Below the pieces are notes generated by a model. The model was not told the DNA's origin. It did no database searches and saw only the letters and a list, made by a program, of their open reading frames with translations. Shown here one piece after another: positions 24,604 to 33,279 of a stretch of 64,000 nucleotides of DNA. Numbering within the stretch: position 1 is the first letter of the stretch; the number at the start of each line of letters is the position of its first letter. Source of the DNA: Burkholderia plantarii. Its GTDB lineage: Bacteria > Pseudomonadota > Gammaproteobacteria > Burkholderiales > Burkholderiaceae. Position numbers and translations under genes: made by a program. The stretch is from the NCBI RefSeq assembly GCF_001411805.1, contig NZ_CP007213.1, positions 992,001 to 1,056,000 of the forward strand, in the 5' to 3' direction.

Positions 24604-25353
24604 ATGCAAACCGTGCTGATTACCGGTTGTTCGTCCGGCTTCGGCCTCGAGATCGCGCGCCATTTCCTCGCGCGCGACTGGCGCGTGGTCGCCACCATGC
24701 GCACGCCGCAGTCCGGCCTGCTGCCGGCGTCGGAACGGCTGCGGGTGCTGCCGCTCGACGTCACCGATCCGCACGGCATCGAGCAGGCCGTCGCCGCGGC
24801 CGGCCCGATCGACGTGCTGGTCAACAACGCCGGCTTCGGCGCGGCCGCGCCGGCCGAACTGGTGCCGCTCGCCACGGCGCGCGCGCTGTTCGAGACCAAC
24901 ACGCTCGGCACGCTCGCGGTCACGCAGGCCGTGCTGCCGCAGTTCCGCCGGCGTCGGGCCGGCGTGATCGTTAACGTCACGTCGAGCGTCACGCTGAAGG
25001 CCTTGCCGCTGATCGGCGCCTATCGCGCCAGCAAGGCGGCCGTCAACGCGCTGACCGAATCGATGGCGCTCGAACTCGAGCCGTTCGGCGTGCGGGTGCG
25101 GCTGGTGCTGCCGGGCCGGGCCCCCGACACGCGCTTCGGCGACAACGCGCGTGCCCACATGCACGGCTTCGACCACGAAGCCTATGCCGATCTCGTGAAG
25201 GCCGTGTTCGCGCGGCTGACGGACGCCTCCGCGCCGATCACGCACGCGAGCGACGTGGCCGACGCGGTGTGGCGCGCGGCGACCGATCCCGATACGCCGC
25301 TGCGGATCCCGGCCGGCGCCGACGCCGAGGCGTGGGCGGCCGAGGCGCGCTGA
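24604..25353 (+). CDS. SDR-family oxidoreductase
   Basis: Short-chain dehydrogenase of 249 aa. Cofactor motif TGCSSGFG near residue 8, NNAG in the middle, and the catalytic Tyr and Lys in AYRASK with the Ser in NVTSSVTL. Length and the C-terminal APITHASDVADAVWRAATD fit the 'retinol-dehydrogenase-like' SDRs. The substrate is unknown. CAGGAG lies just before ATG 24604. It is divergently paired with the AraC regulator, which probably controls it. Confidence 0.85.
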   Translation: MQTVLITGCSSGFGLEIARHFLARDWRVVATMRTPQSGLLPASERLRVLPLDVTDPHGIEQAVAAAGPIDVLVNNAGFGAAAPAELVPLATARALFETNTLGTLAVTQAVLPQFRRRRAGVIVNVTSSVTLKALPLIGAYRASKAAVNALTESMALELEPFGVRVRLVLPGRAPDTRFGDNARAHMHGFDHEAYADLVKAVFARLTDASAPITHASDVADAVWRAATDPDTPLRIPAGADAEAWAAEAR

Positions 25354-25413
25354 CCGGCCCGAGCGGTGCGTGGCGGGCGCGTCGGGCCGCTTCCGGGCAC
25401 TTGCAGCCCGCAT

Positions 25414-25559
25414 CGATCCGATCCGATCCGATCGATGCGCGGCGGCCTTCCGTCATCCGTTGCCGTCAATTGCCATCGACGGCGGCCGACCGCGATCCGT
25501 CGCGATTCCCGCTCACCCGCTCACCCGCTCACCCGCTTCAATCCGCTTCAATCCGCTCC
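25414..25559. repeat. Short tandem repeats between two SDR genes
   Basis: The 280-bp gap between the SDR genes contains three micro-arrays: CGATC x4 (25414-25433), CCCGCTCA x3 (25508-25531) and CCGCTTCAAT x2 (25533-25552). No gene is supported here. The promoter and leader of the next SDR gene must lie within or after this stretch. Confidence 0.8.
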
Positions 25560-25633
25560 ACGCCGCGCGACGGCGTGTGCCGCCCCGTGCGGGGGCGCTG
25601 TTCGCCGTCGCGCCACACGACAAGGAAACCACC

Positions 25634-26392
25634 ATGCAGGATCAATCCATCGCCCTCGTCACCGGTGCCAATCAGGGCATCGGCCTCCAGATCGCCAAGG
25701 ATCTCGTCGCGCACGGCTACACGGTGCTGGTCGCCTCGCGCAACGCCGGGCGCGGCGAGGCCGCGGCCCGCGAGGTCGGGCCGAACGCGCGTGCGCTGCA
25801 GCTCGACGTGACCGATGCGGCCTCGATCGCCGCCGCCGCCGAGCGCGTGCGCGACGAATTCGGCCGCCTCGACCTGCTCATCAACAACGCCGCGATTTCG
25901 CACGCCGGCCGGCTGCCCGGCCAGGGCATCGAGGAACACGCGCGCAAGACGCGCCCGAGCAACGTCCCGCTCGACGAAATGCGCGCGGTGTGGGACACCA
26001 ACGTGTTCGGCGTGCTGGCCGTCTATCAGGCGATGCTGCCGCTGCTGCGGCGCTCGCCCGTCTCGCGCATCGTCAACGTGTCGAGCGGCGTCGGCTCGCT
26101 CTCCACCAACCTCGATCCGGCTTTCCCGTATCGCGGCATCTTCGGCCCGGTCTACCCGGCCTCGAAGACGGCGCTCAACGCGCTGACGGTGGCGATGGCG
26201 ATCGAACTGGAGCCGGAGGGCATTCCCGTCAATGCCGTCTCGCCCGGCTTCACGAAGACCAACCTCAATGGCTATGCCGGCGTCGATACCGTCGAGCAGG
26301 GCGCGCGCGAGGCGGTGCGCGTCGCGCTGCTGGGCCGGGACGGCCCGACCGGTAAATTCACGCGCTGGGAGAACGAGACGATTCCCTGGTGA
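25634..26392 (+). CDS. SDR-family oxidoreductase (carbonyl-reductase-like)
   Basis: Short-chain dehydrogenase of 252 aa. It has TGANQGIG for NAD(P) binding, NNAA in place of NNAG, and an active site with Ser in NVSSGVGS and Tyr/Lys in YPASKTALN. Between strand 4 and the catalytic Ser there is an insertion (EEHARKTRPSNVPLDEM), a feature of plant and bacterial carbonyl-reductase/menthone-reductase-type SDRs. AAGGAAACC precedes ATG 25634. Function unknown; it follows another SDR in the same direction, after a repeat-rich gap. Confidence 0.85.
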   Translation: MQDQSIALVTGANQGIGLQIAKDLVAHGYTVLVASRNAGRGEAAAREVGPNARALQLDVTDAASIAAAAERVRDEFGRLDLLINNAAISHAGRLPGQGIEEHARKTRPSNVPLDEMRAVWDTNVFGVLAVYQAMLPLLRRSPVSRIVNVSSGVGSLSTNLDPAFPYRGIFGPVYPASKTALNALTVAMAIELEPEGIPVNAVSPGFTKTNLNGYAGVDTVEQGAREAVRVALLGRDGPTGKFTRWENETIPW

Positions 26393-26537
26393 GCGCGGTG
26401 CATGACGAGGCATGATGCAGCGCGGCGGCTGTCATCGCGGAGCGGGGGCTTGCCGTTATGCAGGGGCGTGGCGCGCGTGGCCGCTCCGGCATGCCGCGGC
26501 GCCACGAGGCCGATCCACAACCTGAAGGAGCTCCGCC

Positions 26538-27677
26538 TTGCCTGGTCTGTCTCGCTGGTTATCGCTTGCCTGCGCGCCATTCGCGCTGCCGGTCATCACG
26601 CTGGCGGCCGTCGCGGCACGGCCCGACCCGGCCGCCGTGCCGGCGGCTCCCCCCTCCGCCGTGGCGTCCGCGCCGCCGGCGCCGGTTGCGAGCCGCGAAC
26701 GCGACCTCGTCGCGACGCCGGTGCCGACGGTCCAGCCCGGCCGGCTGACGATCGCATCCCGGGCCGGCCCGTTCGTGCTGCCGATCGCCGTGTCGCGGGA
26801 CTGGACGCGCCGCCAGGCAGGCGTGACGCGCGCGGTGGTGGTGATTCCCGGCTGGCCGCGCCGCGATCTGCGCTCGGGCGAGCACGCCGCGATGCTGGCG
26901 GGCACCGCGGCGCGCGGCACGCTGCTCGTCACGCCGCAGTTCCTGACCGGGACCGACGTGGCCGCGCACCATCTGTCCGCCAATACGCTGCGCTGGAGCG
27001 CCAACGGCTGGCCGCGCGGCGAGCCGTCGCTCGACGCGGCGGGCCTCGGTTCGTTCGAGGTGGTCGACCAGATCTTCCGGCGCCTCGCGGATCGCACGGT
27101 GTTTCCGAACCTGCGCACCATCGTGCTGGCCGGCCATTCGGCGGGCGGCCAGCTGGTGCAGCGCTACGTGGCGATCGGCCAGGGCGAGGCGGTGCTCGGC
27201 GGCGCGCCGATCCACGTTCGCTATGTGGTCGCGAACCCGGCCAGCTATCTCTACCTGAGCGACGAGCGTCCCGATGCCGAGGGCAGCTTCCGGCCGTTCG
27301 ACGCGGCCTCGTGCCCCGACTTCGACGACTGGACCTACGGGCTGCGAACCGGGATGCCGTCCTATCCGGCGCGGCTCGCCACACCGGAGGCGATCCGTGC
27401 GCGCTACCTGCAACGCGACGTGACCTACCTGCTGGGCACGGACGACAACGATCCGCACGCGGACGGGCAGGATCTCTCGTGCGCGGCCGAAGCGCAGGGG
27501 GCGACGCGCCATGCGCGCGGCAAGGCGTTTTACGCCTACCTCCATCTGCTCGACCCGCACACGGCGCAGCGCCTGATCGAAGTGCCCGGCGTCGGGCATT
27601 CGAGCTACCGCATCTACGCCGCGCCGTGCGGAATGAGCGCGCTGTTCGACCGGCCCGGCTGCGGGGCCGGCGGCTGA
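26538..27677 (+). CDS. Exported alpha/beta-hydrolase-like protein
   Basis: Protein of 379 aa with an N-terminal hydrophobic signal (WLSLACAPFALPVITLAAVAA) and a low-complexity Ala/Pro stretch before the mature domain, so probably periplasmic or secreted. The fold is suggested by VVVIPGWPRRD (oxyanion strand), the nucleophile elbow AGHSAGGQ, LLGTDDNDPHADG (acid) and VPGVGHSS (His). No specific family recognised; substrate unknown. The start is a TTG at 26538 with AAGGAG seven nt upstream. There is no obvious partner on either side. Confidence 0.72.
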   Translation: MPGLSRWLSLACAPFALPVITLAAVAARPDPAAVPAAPPSAVASAPPAPVASRERDLVATPVPTVQPGRLTIASRAGPFVLPIAVSRDWTRRQAGVTRAVVVIPGWPRRDLRSGEHAAMLAGTAARGTLLVTPQFLTGTDVAAHHLSANTLRWSANGWPRGEPSLDAAGLGSFEVVDQIFRRLADRTVFPNLRTIVLAGHSAGGQLVQRYVAIGQGEAVLGGAPIHVRYVVANPASYLYLSDERPDAEGSFRPFDAASCPDFDDWTYGLRTGMPSYPARLATPEAIRARYLQRDVTYLLGTDDNDPHADGQDLSCAAEAQGATRHARGKAFYAYLHLLDPHTAQRLIEVPGVGHSSYRIYAAPCGMSALFDRPGCGAGG

Positions 27678-27870
27678 GCGGCACGAAACGCCGACCGCTT
27701 CGGCGCCGGGCGCGGCGGGTGGCCTGGCACGCTACGCGGATTTTTCGCCCTGGAGCAAGCGGAGCCGGCCCGGCCGCCGTCGCCGGGCACGCGCGTTCCC
27801 GGCGGCTTTCATCTCCCCGGCGCCGCGCCCTCCGTGTCACCCGTCCCGGATTTTTGTTTGCCATCGATGC

Positions 27871-27927
27871 TTGACTTCCTTTTAGAGGGTGACTAACATC
27901 CAAATTAGATTGTAGTCACCCTCTAAA
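27871..27927 (+). promoter_or_regulatory. Promoter overlapped by a long inverted repeat (TetR operator)
   Basis: TTGACT (27871-27876), 17-bp spacer, TAACAT (27894-27899) make a good sigma-70 promoter for the TetR gene. A perfect 15-bp inverted repeat, TTTAGAGGGTGACTA (27881-27895) and its complement (27913-27927), covers the spacer and -10 and lies 19 bp before the ATG. This is the expected layout for autorepression by the TetR protein encoded at 27947. Confidence 0.75.
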
Positions 27928-27946
27928 TATCGTCACGGAGCGAACC

Positions 27947-28546
27947 ATGAGGAAGTCGAAGGCGGAAGCCGCCGAAACGCGGCGCCGGATCGTCGAGGTC
28001 GCGGCGCGCGAATTCCGGCTCAACGGCATTCAGGCCACCGGGCTCAACGACGTGATGTCGAGCGCCGGCCTCACGCAGGGCGGTTTCTACCGTCACTTCG
28101 AATCCAAGGATCAACTGGTCGCGGAGGCCTGCTCGGCCGCGATGGCGGAGGTCGTCGAAGGGCTCGAGGCCGTTGCCGCTTCCGGTGTCGCCGGCGCCGA
28201 TCGCAAGGATGCGTTCACGGCGATGGTCGACGCCTACGTATCGGTCGCGCACCGCGACACGCCCACCGGCGGCTGCCCGCTCGCCGCGATGGGCAGCGAA
28301 CTGGCCCACGCGGGCGGCCAGACGCGCGCGGCCGCGGCGCGCGGCTTCGACGAACTGGTCGGCGCGCTGGCCGCGCGTCTCGCGCAGCGCCCGGACGGCG
28401 CGCCGCCGCCCGCCGACGCGCGCGCCGCCGCCCGGTTCGCGCTGGCCGCCATGATCGGCGCCGTCACGATGTCACGAATCCTCGGCGATGCCGACGCCTC
28501 GGCAACGCTGTTGGACGATGTCAAACACCACCTCGGCGCCATCTAG
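27947..28546 (+). CDS. TetR-family repressor
   Basis: TetR/AcrR-family regulator of 199 aa. The HTH is at about residues 12-58 (TRRRIVEVAAREFRLNGIQATGLNDVMSSAGLTQGGFYRHFESKD), a form shared with repressors of redox or NADPH-dependent enzymes. The C-terminal domain has CPLAAMGSELAHAGGQTR, typical of the YxaF/LmrA subgroup. Followed 26 bp later by an NmrA-like gene, which it probably represses together with itself through the inverted repeat upstream. Confidence 0.9.
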   Translation: MRKSKAEAAETRRRIVEVAAREFRLNGIQATGLNDVMSSAGLTQGGFYRHFESKDQLVAEACSAAMAEVVEGLEAVAASGVAGADRKDAFTAMVDAYVSVAHRDTPTGGCPLAAMGSELAHAGGQTRAAAARGFDELVGALAARLAQRPDGAPPPADARAAARFALAAMIGAVTMSRILGDADASATLLDDVKHHLGAI

Positions 28547-28572
28547 CCGATTTCCTTCGAATGGAGTTCACC

Positions 28573-29454
28573 ATGCAAGCACGTAAATACCTGATTACCG
28601 GCGCCACCGGCAAGACCGGCGTTCATACGGTTCAACACCTGCTCGACGGCGGCCATGCGGTCCGCGCGTTCGTGCATCGCGAGGACGCGCGCAGCGAGGC
28701 GCTCGGCGAGGCCGGCGCCGAAATCTTTGTCGGCGACCTGCTCGAACACGACGACGTGATTCGCGCGATGCAGGGCATGACGGGTGCCTATCTGTGCTAC
28801 CCGGTGCTGCCCGGCTACATCCAGGCAAGTGCCTACTTCGCCGATGCGGCGCGCCGTGCCGGCGTGGAGGTGGTGGTGGAGATGTCGCAAATCTCCGCGC
28901 GCGAGGATTCTCGGAGCCATGCCGCGCGCGACCACTGGGTTGCCGAGCGCGTGTTCGACTGGTCGGGCATCCCCGTCGTCCATATTCGCCCGACGTTCTT
29001 CTCGGAGTGGATGGTGTTCCCGTGGGTGCGCGATACGATCGTGAAGGATGGCGAGATCACGCTGCCCTATGGCGACGGGCGTCACGCGCCGATCGCGGCC
29101 GAGGACCAGGCGCGGATGATCGCCGCCTTGCTGACGCAGCCGGCCGGTCACATTGGCAAGACCTACACGCTGTGCGGGCCGGTCGAACTGAGCCAGGCGC
29201 AGATCGCCGCCGAGATCGGCGAGGTGCTGGGCCGCGAGATCCGCTATCGTCCGTCCACGATCGAGCAGTATCGCGCGCACCTGGCGTCCTACGGGTTGCC
29301 CGAGTTCCTGATCCAGCATTTCCTGGCGATCGCGATCGACTATCGCAACGGCGTTTTCTCCGGCGCGGATACCGTCATCGCCGGGATCACCGGGCAGGCA
29401 CCGCAGACCGTCGGCGATTTCATCAAGGCCAATCGCGAAGCGTTCACGGCTTGA
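28573..29454 (+). CDS. NmrA-family NAD(P)-binding protein
   Basis: Atypical extended SDR of the NmrA/QOR2 type, 293 aa. The N-terminal dinucleotide motif YLITGATGKTG is followed by VRAFVHRED, and the active-site Tyr of classical SDRs is missing. Members are NAD(P)H sensors or quinone reductases. The start is taken at 28573 because GGAG sits 6 nt before it; the ATG at 28561 has no such site. In an operon with the TetR gene. The likely role is a quinone or aldehyde stress response, inferred from the family only. Confidence 0.85.
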   Translation: MQARKYLITGATGKTGVHTVQHLLDGGHAVRAFVHREDARSEALGEAGAEIFVGDLLEHDDVIRAMQGMTGAYLCYPVLPGYIQASAYFADAARRAGVEVVVEMSQISAREDSRSHAARDHWVAERVFDWSGIPVVHIRPTFFSEWMVFPWVRDTIVKDGEITLPYGDGRHAPIAAEDQARMIAALLTQPAGHIGKTYTLCGPVELSQAQIAAEIGEVLGREIRYRPSTIEQYRAHLASYGLPEFLIQHFLAIAIDYRNGVFSGADTVIAGITGQAPQTVGDFIKANREAFTA

Positions 29455-29489
29455 TTTTCAGCTGGACGTTCAGGAATGCGAAGCATGAA

Positions 29490-29521
29490 GCGGGCAAGAC
29501 GGCATGCTCCGTCTTGCCCGC
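29490..29521. terminator. Bidirectional terminator-like hairpin
   Basis: Perfect 13-bp arms GCGGGCAAGACGG (29490-29502) and complement (29509-29521) with a CATGCT loop lie between the convergent NmrA and SDR genes. No T-run follows on either strand, but position between two converging ends suggests a shared transcript end. Confidence 0.6.
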
Positions 29522-29572
29522 GCGCGTGCGGACCGGGCCGCGCGCCGCTTGCCGCGTGGTTTCGGCGCGCGC

Positions 29573-30463
29573 CTATGCCTCGTACTTCGCCTGTTCCAGA
29601 TCCGAGATCAGCGTCGGGCCGCTCGGCCGCCAGCCGAGCCGTGCCTGCGTCAACGCGCTGGAGGCGGGCATGTCGAGACCGACGAACATCGCCATCCAGC
29701 CGAAATGCGCGGCGGCTTCGGCCGGCGGGATCGAGACGGCCGGCAGGTTCAGGCCGCGCCCGAGCGTCTCGGCGATGTCGCGGCTGCTCACGCCTTCCTC
29801 GCCCACCGCGTGATAGCGCGCGCCGCGCTCGGCGGCCTCCAGCGCGAGCCGGTAGAGCCGCACCGTATCCGACAGATGGCCGGCCGGCCAGCGGTTGCGG
29901 CCCTCGCCGACGTAGGCCACCCTGCCTTTCTCGCGCGCGATGCTGACGAGCGGCGTGATGAGGCCCTGCCGCCGCGGATCGTGGACCTGCGGCAGCCGCA
30001 CCACCGACAGGTTGATGCCGGCCTCGAGCAGCGCGTGGCCAGCCTGCTCGGACGCGATGCGCGGGTTCGGATGCGAGTCGTTGAACACGTCCTCGCTGGC
30101 CAGCGTGCCGGGCGCGCCGCTGCCCATGCCGGTGCCCGAAGTAATCACCAGCGGCCGGTCGGAGCCGGCCAGCGCCGCGCCGAGCGCCGCGATCGCGCGC
30201 TTGTCCTTCTCGCAGTTCTCGGCGAAGCGCGAGAAATCGTGATCGAAGGCCGTGTGGATCACGCCGTCGGCCTGCTCGGCGCCGCGCCGCAGGCTCTCCG
30301 GATCCTCCAGGGTGCCGCGATACACCTCGGCGCCCGCCTCGGCGAGGGCCTGGGCGCCCGCGTCCGAGCGCGTCATGCCAAGTACCTGATGGCCGGCCGC
30401 GATCAGTTCGGGAACGAGGGCCGAGCCGATGAAACCGGTCGCGCCCGTCAGAAAAATACGCAT
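29573..30463 (-). CDS. Extended SDR (NAD-dependent epimerase/dehydratase family)
   Basis: Extended SDR of 296 aa. It has FLTGATGFIG at the N-terminus, then the epimerase-like VIHTAFDHDF, ITSGTGMGSGAPGT, and LPQVHDPRRQGLI. The YxxxK catalytic pair is not obvious, so it may be one of the atypical SDRs annotated as 'NAD-dependent epimerase'. The start at 30463 has AGGAGAGA upstream; an ATG eight codons earlier lacks one. Divergent from the XRE gene at 30563 with a 99-bp gap, which probably controls it. Confidence 0.85.
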   Translation of the reverse strand: MRIFLTGATGFIGSALVPELIAAGHQVLGMTRSDAGAQALAEAGAEVYRGTLEDPESLRRGAEQADGVIHTAFDHDFSRFAENCEKDKRAIAALGAALAGSDRPLVITSGTGMGSGAPGTLASEDVFNDSHPNPRIASEQAGHALLEAGINLSVVRLPQVHDPRRQGLITPLVSIAREKGRVAYVGEGRNRWPAGHLSDTVRLYRLALEAAERGARYHAVGEEGVSSRDIAETLGRGLNLPAVSIPPAEAAAHFGWMAMFVGLDMPASSALTQARLGWRPSGPTLISDLEQAKYEA

Positions 30464-30562
30464 GTGAAGTCTCTCCTGGGTCGTCACGTGCTCACTATCC
30501 GACGATTCGTTATCCCGTTAAAGTAGTGAATTCATCATGGTAAAGCGACTAACAGGATTCCC

Positions 30563-31390
30563 ATGTCGACCCATCCCGCGACCTCGCTCGGCGAGTTCCT
30601 GAAGAGCCGCCGCACCCGGCTCGACCCGGCCAGTTTCGGTTTCAGCGGCCGCCGGCGCACGCCGGGGCTGCGTCGCGAGGAGGTCGCGCAACGCGCGAAC
30701 ATCAGTCCCACCTGGTACACCTGGCTCGAGCAGGGGCGCGGCGGCGCGCCGTCGGCCGAGGTGCTGGAGCGAATCTGCGGCGCGCTGCTGCTGACCGACG
30801 CCGAGCGCGAGCACCTGTTCATGCTCGGGCTCGGGCGGCCGCCCGAGGTGCGCTACAAGTTGGTGGACGGCGTCAGCCCGCGGCTGCAGCGCCTGCTCGA
30901 TTCGCTGGTCGCGAGCCCCGCGATCGTCAAGACGCCGACCTGGGACGTGGTGGCCTGGAACCGCGCCGCGGCCGTCGTGCTGACCGATTACGGCACGCTG
31001 CCGCCCGGCCAGCGCAACATCCTGCGCTTCCTGTTCCGCCATCCTGCCGTGCGTGCCAAGCAGCACGACTGGAATGCCGTGGCGCGCTTCGTGGTGGGAG
31101 CGTTTCGCGCCGACGTGGCGCGCGCGGGGCTCGCCTCCGAGGCGGCCGCGCTGGTGGACGAGCTGTGCGGCGCGAGCGCGGAGTTCGCCGCGCTGTGGCG
31201 CGACAACGACGTGCTGAACCATGGCGAAGGCGATGGCGTGAAACGCCTGGAGCATCCGAAGCTTGGTTCGATCGAGCTTGAATATTCGGCGTTTTCCGTC
31301 GATGGCCGGCCCGATCTCGGCATGATCGTCTATACGCCGATTGACGAGGAGACGGCCGGGAGGATTCGGGCGCTGGCTGTGCAGGAGTGA
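30563..31390 (+). CDS. XRE-family regulator with MmyB-like ligand domain
   Basis: Regulator of 275 aa. It has the N-terminal extension and HTH of the family ([49 protein letters not shown]; residues ~8-70), then the MmyB PAS-like domain (about 100-265). This arrangement is the commonest type in proteobacteria and generally represses a divergently transcribed SDR, here the one at 29573-30463. The ligand is likely a fatty-acid-like or hydrophobic molecule by family precedent. Confidence 0.9.
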   Translation: MSTHPATSLGEFLKSRRTRLDPASFGFSGRRRTPGLRREEVAQRANISPTWYTWLEQGRGGAPSAEVLERICGALLLTDAEREHLFMLGLGRPPEVRYKLVDGVSPRLQRLLDSLVASPAIVKTPTWDVVAWNRAAAVVLTDYGTLPPGQRNILRFLFRHPAVRAKQHDWNAVARFVVGAFRADVARAGLASEAAALVDELCGASAEFAALWRDNDVLNHGEGDGVKRLEHPKLGSIELEYSAFSVDGRPDLGMIVYTPIDEETAGRIRALAVQE

Positions 31391-32021
31391 GGGCGGGGAG
31401 CGCGGCGACAGGATGCGGATGACGGACTTCGGGGATGAGAGGTGTGTTCGCGCGTTCGCGTGAATCGATTATCTTGGAAGCGTGTCTGGAATGACAGGCT
31501 TTAATTTCGGGTAAAGATAGACGATGCGATTCTGGTTGTGCCAAATCGCATGGTGTTGCCATTGCCAATATATCTGGACGGCGGTTGATCGATTGACCTG
31601 ATCGTCACGTGTCGGTGCCGTTTTTATCGCTTCCGTCGGCACATTCTGGGCGGCATGGCGAGGGCGCGAGCCGTCGAATTCGAGCGAGTCCACCAAGGCA
31701 AGGTCGAAGAATTCAAATAGCCAAATATTCGAAAATCGCTATCGAATATATTCGATATCAATTCGATTTTGATTTAAGCCAAGATTCTTTCGTTTTTGTT
31801 AATCTCTAAAATAAACATCTTTAAGATCCGTTCACGGTGATTGCCGACATCGATGCGATTTGAGCAGTGTTTCGCATTGGTTGAGCATCGGCGTCGCCTG
31901 TCAGCCTGTCCTGTCGCACGAACTCATTCCCGGGCCACTGCGCATTTGCACGGCAATCCGGTTTCAGTTCTCCGTTTCGACGAGACGGGACATCGAACCA
32001 TTTACGAGAGAAGGCGAAATC
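31391..32021. other. 631-bp gene-free region with an A/T-rich island
   Basis: No convincing gene. From about 31690 to 31820 the sequence is strongly A/T-rich (runs such as TTCGAAAATCGCTATCGAATATATTCG), unlike the GC-rich surroundings. A perfect 8-bp inverted repeat ATGCGATT/AATCGCAT with a 12-bp spacer lies at 31524-31551. It likely contains the promoter of the lipoprotein gene and could bind nucleoid proteins of the H-NS type. Confidence 0.6.
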
Positions 32022-33059
32022 ATGCAGCGCAAAAGAGAGGGTCGGGTTTGGCGGGCCGGGGCGGTGGCCGCGATGACTGCATTCGTGGCACTTGGGCTGG
32101 CCGCCTGCGGCGGCGGTGACGATGACACGCCGGCGCCGGCGCCGGCCGCTGGCGGCGGTGGGACGACTCCGGCTGGCACGGGCGTCACGGTGGACGGTAC
32201 GTCGAAAACGGTGGATGCCGACAATAAGGGCAATGTTTTCGTGATGGCGCCGCCGATGCCCAACAATAAATACGGGGAAATCTCCGAAACCGGACTCTCG
32301 ATGGCAACGCTGGCTGCTTCGGCCTTGACCGAAGCGGCGCCGGGTGCCTATACCGGCTTCAAAGCGGATCAGGGCTTCAAGTTGACGAAGGGGATGGTGA
32401 CCGATCTGGCCGGCAACGGCCAATACGCGATTGGCCGCTGGACTGACGGCACCGATTCGTCGGGGGCGACCTACACCAAGAACCAGGGGCGGATGTGGGC
32501 AGTCGGAACACCGCTGCATGTAACGCTGACTCCCGATACGCCCCTCGACTGCCGGCTGGAAGCCGCGACTCGCCCCGTCGATATCAACGGCAACACGGCC
32601 CCCGGCAAGCTCGATACGGCAACGGTCAAGGCTCGCGTCACCGAAGCGACACCGGGGAATCCGAAACTTGCTCTCGATATCGATCTCGGCTATTCGATCG
32701 GTCAGGACACCAAGCAGTCGTTCAAGATCCATGCGGACAAATTGAACGGGGTGGGTTATATGACGAGCCGCGCCGATGGCTACACGGTAGTGACGCGCCT
32801 GGTCGGCAGGGACGAGAAAGCGCCCTACTGGCTGCTGTCGTACACCTTCAATGCGCCAACCACCGGTGCAATCAGTGGCGTGGCCGCGCTGGCTTGCACG
32901 ATGCCGGCGGTGCAAACGCCTGACAAGAGCGACACGGCCGATAAGTCCGACACGGCCGATAAGTCCGACACGGCCGATAAGTCCGACACGGCCGATAAGT
33001 CCGACGCGGCCGATCAGTCCAATAAAGCGGACACCGCCGATGCGTCCGCATCGGCGTGA
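32022..33059 (+). CDS. Repeat-tailed lipoprotein of unknown function
   Basis: Predicted lipoprotein of 345 aa. The N-terminus is basic (MQRKREGR), followed by a hydrophobic stretch and the lipobox GLAAC, giving Cys29 as the lipidated residue. Gly/Ala/Pro-rich linkers surround it. The middle (about 65-310) is a globular region of unknown family with strands such as KLALDIDLGYSIGQD. The C-terminus has five DKSDTA-type repeats plus a degenerate sixth. GAGAGAAGG precedes the ATG. Base composition is lower in G+C than its neighbours. It may be a surface protein; function unknown. Confidence 0.8.
   Translation: MQRKREGRVWRAGAVAAMTAFVALGLAACGGGDDDTPAPAPAAGGGGTTPAGTGVTVDGTSKTVDADNKGNVFVMAPPMPNNKYGEISETGLSMATLAASALTEAAPGAYTGFKADQGFKLTKGMVTDLAGNGQYAIGRWTDGTDSSGATYTKNQGRMWAVGTPLHVTLTPDTPLDCRLEAATRPVDINGNTAPGKLDTATVKARVTEATPGNPKLALDIDLGYSIGQDTKQSFKIHADKLNGVGYMTSRADGYTVVTRLVGRDEKAPYWLLSYTFNAPTTGAISGVAALACTMPAVQTPDKSDTADKSDTADKSDTADKSDTADKSDAADQSNKADTADASASA
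32922..33029 (+). repeat. 18-bp tandem repeats encoding DKSDTA
   Basis: Five near-identical 18-bp units from 32922 to 33011 and a diverged sixth to 33029 encode Asp-Lys-Ser-Asp-Thr/Ala-Ala at the lipoprotein C-terminus. The middle three units are identical at DNA level, so copy number could vary between strains without breaking the frame. Confidence 0.95.
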
Positions 33060-33279
33060 CGCATGAACCGGATCGACCGCCGCGCCGGGTGTAGCGCCAG
33101 CGCGTGACGCCCGGCCGCCCTCCGGGGCCATGCCTCGGAGGGCGGAGACTTCCGTTACCGTTGCTGATTCCCCCAAGGGGGTGCATGCGTGGGGCCACTC
33201 GCAGCAATCTGCCGGCCCCACGAAGGACGACGAAGGAAACCATTCGAGGAAACGATTCTCAGCGCCGTTCGCCCCCCGA

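Noticed and set aside
31469..31696. 75-codon minus-strand frame in the A/T-rich gap
   Set aside because: No ribosome site, no family, no neighbour linkage; more likely a chance frame in lower-GC sequence.
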